This document shows positions 46,701-46,875 of a stretch of 46,875 bases of DNA, one piece after another (the stretch's first letter is position 1; each line of letters starts with the position of its first letter). A model generated the notes under the pieces. It had not been told where the DNA came from. It saw nothing but the letters and a program-made list of their open reading frames with translations, and made no database searches. The stretch is taken from the NCBI GenBank assembly GCA_016879935.1, contig JAACJQ010000004.1:1-46875 (forward strand). Direction: 5' to 3'. Origin of the DNA: Archangiaceae bacterium (GTDB taxonomy: Bacteria; Myxococcota; Myxococcia; Myxococcales; Myxococcaceae). Both the position numbers and the translations under genes were made by a program.

Positions 46701-46875
46701 TCTTCGGAGCGTCGAACCTCGCGGGCACCGACGTGAAGACCATCGTCATCACCGCGCGCGCTCGGCCCGTCATCACCAACCTGCTCGAGGTCTTCGCGGT
46801 CGCAGGCTCGCCCTTCTCGTTCAGGCTCACTGCCACGGGGACGGCGCCGCTCTCGTTCAGCGCGGGCATGCTGCC
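40718..46875 (+). CDS. Giant surface protein with putative-Ig (He_PIG) repeats, 3' end outside window
   Basis: The frame is open from ATG 40718 to the window edge (2,052 codons, no stop); GAGGG lies seven bases upstream. The signal sequence ends near a weak lipobox (ISSSC, Cys22). Residues about 45-260 form a jelly-roll-like domain beginning FVNSGFETGNTSSWTV. Two DUF11-like beta domains follow (about 270-370 and 395-490; e.g. VTWSITVRNAGPATATN). An InlB-B-repeat-like domain comes next at about 526-610 (GTITSTPAAISCGAGC; FSGGTCSGTSACTFTV). From residue 612 on there are 17 complete and one partial He_PIG repeats of 80-85 residues, each near ITSALTADGIVGDAFSYTLT then LPAWASFNAGVISGTPT. The architecture fits a long, extended adhesin or stalk. 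A C-terminal sorting signal, if any, is outside. Confidence 0.92.
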   Translation, partial: MDRTTARLAALLAGAFFISSSCSDSLLPRGESDSPQHTAEALFVNSGFETGNTSSWTVTTNLVATTPGVQVYPVTAESQLGLRAGGVLKTNVYDAGTPFSLVPPGLTAADPVRFPRFGNWAAVVNEMGAQYNANRITQSSVVTTADIDPADGLVHVRFVVLPVLQNPGHSLREQPYYFVTITNTTKGTTLASRFNFSNEAGVPWQSTANGQVVFTDWLLFDLPLSRGAVSIGDTLTATVIAGGCAQSGHWGEAIIDSFGSSIPGLVVYGSAPDSVEAGSDFQYTYRVLNGSSATSTGAKLTAYLPAGVTFRSIDTPGITCTMPTVGTRGTVACDLGAIAVGASTNVKVTVRADATATGAIRHGWYYSQSNQEQPLTGPLITTNVTTGGTAAYVNLVTTVDDAAASVMWNQHVTWSITVRNAGPATATNAPISSNAPAQLTNLAWTCVGQGGGACGAASGTGALSTLATLPSGGSVTYSLEADVILSTGIGAVSVTAFAAAPAGTVESAALDNGGGDDDTIAGTMQYVTVTRAGAGLGTITSTPAAISCGAGCTTTSSGFGVGTSVTLQATPATGSVFAGFSGGTCSGTSACTFTVTSGQAVTATFDRNPIAITSPSTARAAVGRPFSFTVTGLGTPPITFGATNLPAWLSFDAQTQVLSGTAPSAGTFTADLSATDVNGTATQTLTITAGLAPTITSALTYTLAAAGTAWGTIDVNASGATPIQFNASNMPGTVYFNSTTGVFAGNAGAVGVYNVPVIATNAFGSDYKVLAISVGGAPVITSPLTASSTVGNAFTYTLTATGTATIVLGASSLPSWATFTAATGVISGTPTSAGTLSIGLSATNGVGSSSQTLVLTVDGPAVITSNVTASGTAGQAFTYSLTAEGTAPITRSMSGLPAWLSFDANAGLLSGTPPAAGTFTVTMDAANGIGSDSKTLTIIIAAPPPTPTPPAITSALTASGSSGVACTYTITASGQVPMTFSATGLPAWASIDANTGVISGTPSGGGSTSVTIGATNALGADSKTLVISIQAPPQVTSALTATGQIGVPFSYTLTATGSGVITLSASNLPAWASFDSGTGVISGTPTADGSFSVSIAASNGAGTDSESLVITIETPALVTSALSADGIVGDAFSYTVTASGSAPVSTSASNLPAWASFNAGVISGTPTATGSFSITLGASNAAGTDSKTLTLTIRARPVITSSLTADAIVGDAFSYTLTASGTAPVTLNAGSLPAWASFNAGVISGTPTAAGVVSISLSASNGVGSDAKTLVVTVRARPAITSALVASGVVGQPFSYTLTSSGTAPVSLSASSLPSWASFSAGVISGTPTADGSFSISLGASNAAGSDSQTLVLTVRSVPVITSALAVDAIVGDAFSYTLTASGTAPVTLSASSLPAWASFNAGVISGTPTVDGVVSISLGASNGVGSDSKTLVVTVRARPAITSALVASGVVGQAFSYTVTASGTSPRSLSASGLPAWASFNAGTGVISGTPNAEGATSITLGVSNAAGSDSQTLVLTVRSVPSITSALAVDAVVGDAFSYTLTSSGTAPVSLSASSLPAWASFNAGVISGTPTVDGVVSISLGASNGVGADSKTLVVTVRARPAITSAGTAAGVVGQPFSYTLTASGTAPVTRSVSGLPAWASFNASTGVISGTPTADGSFTIALGASNAAGAASGSLVITVGSTPVITSALTADGVVGQVFSYRFTANGTEPLNLSLSGLPSWASFANGVISGVPDVEGTFSVTLTASNGSGVDQQTLTITSRKAPVITSPLTFAAVVGQAMTYQLVSTGTAPLALSVSGLPSWASFDPQTGVLSGTPVSEGEVRVTLQSSNLAGADARELVIAVRTTPVITSALTATAVTGDAFSYTLTASGTPFITRSVTGLPSWLQFDSNTGVLSGTPTEDGVFTIGLVATSGVGTDTKSLQVTVRTRPRITSALAIDAVVGDALSFALTLEGTEFITVQAVSLPAWLDFDQNTRTLSGTPPAEGITSIVFGASNLAGTDVKTIVITARARPVITNLLEVFAVAGSPFSFRLTATGTAPLSFSAGML
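42551..46875 (+). repeat. Tandem He_PIG-type Ig domain repeats (17 complete, 1 partial)
   Basis: Each unit begins with ITS and contains VGxxFSYTLTASGTAP, LPAWASF, VISGTPT and a closing TLVVTVRARP-like strand. Unit length is 243-258 bp. The second unit (from 42799) is the most diverged. The array continues past the right edge. Confidence 0.9.
44312..45532 (+). repeat. Higher-order two-domain repeat within the Ig array
   Basis: Adjacent Ig units alternate between an ITSALAVDAIVGDAF...VRARPA type (44312, 44798 and 45290) and an ITSALVASGVVGQPF...VRSVPV type (44555 and 45041). Units 44798-45040 and 45290-45532 are nearly identical, as are parts of 44555-44797 and 45041-45289. This points to recent duplication of a block of about 486-492 bp. 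The unit from 45533 again has the VGQPF type. Confidence 0.85.

Overview
The window is high-GC bacterial DNA, packed almost end to end with genes. No rRNA, tRNA, insertion sequence, phage gene or CRISPR array was seen, and no gap exceeds about 180 bp. Several traits point to the Myxococcota (myxobacteria or a close relative): strong G/C preference at third codon positions; many lipoproteins with Gly/Ala/Ser- or Asp-Ala-Gly-rich linkers and small Cys-rich modules; a PilZ protein; a kinase-like/AAA/GAF/histidine-kinase/receiver hybrid of about 1,740 residues; and a giant secreted Ig-repeat protein. This placement rests on family knowledge; no database was searched.

Layout. (a) 1-2368, minus: Big_2-type lipoprotein (cut by the left edge), TPR lipoprotein and a membrane-anchored propeller-like protein. 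(b) 2528-3105, plus: a small helical protein and a PilZ-domain protein. (c) 3106-7866, minus: a tight four-gene operon with two small membrane proteins, a 930-residue lipoprotein of six Cys-rich PPC-like repeats and a predicted outer-membrane barrel. (d) 7974-9273, plus: a STAS/SEC14-like protein and an atypical SDR. (e) 9278-16927, minus: tetR, RND adaptor, RND pump and TolC-like channel, followed by a small membrane protein and a repeat-bearing Cys-rich lipoprotein. (f) 17075-20329, plus: VWA lipoprotein, enoyl-CoA hydratase/isomerase and a single-pass membrane protein. (g) 20306-24314, minus: unknown protein, SAM methyltransferase, adenosine-deaminase-like enzyme, amidohydrolase lipoprotein and an FHA gene broken by an in-frame TAG. 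(h) 24417-26220, plus: a LytS-type histidine kinase with its LytTR response regulator. (i) 26224-32086, minus: a small ORF, an OafA-type acyltransferase with SGNH domain, a metzincin-like protease and an AraC-type regulator. (j) 32180-34150, plus: a lipase-like lipoprotein. (k) 34155-40547, minus: the hybrid signalling protein and a paraoxonase-like lactonase/arylesterase. (l) 40718 to the right edge, plus: a giant surface protein with at least 17 complete putative-Ig repeats.

How it works together. The content is cell-envelope and environment-facing: export of small toxic compounds (tetR/RND/TolC), degradation of proteins and lipids (protease and lipase around an araC gene), a membrane two-component system and surface adhesion. 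Genes in each operon often overlap by 1-4 bases (ATGA or GTGA junctions), suggesting coupled translation. All five convergent gene ends abut within 4 bp or overlap, leaving no room for intergenic terminators.

Most noteworthy: a paraoxonase homologue that keeps the calcium, histidine and disulfide residues; a hairpin covering the ribosome binding site of the first lipoprotein; six repeats each with exactly four Cys; a kinase-like domain with no N-lobe fused to a hybrid histidine kinase; an FHA gene with a single amber codon; and a two-domain higher-order repeat within the giant Ig protein.
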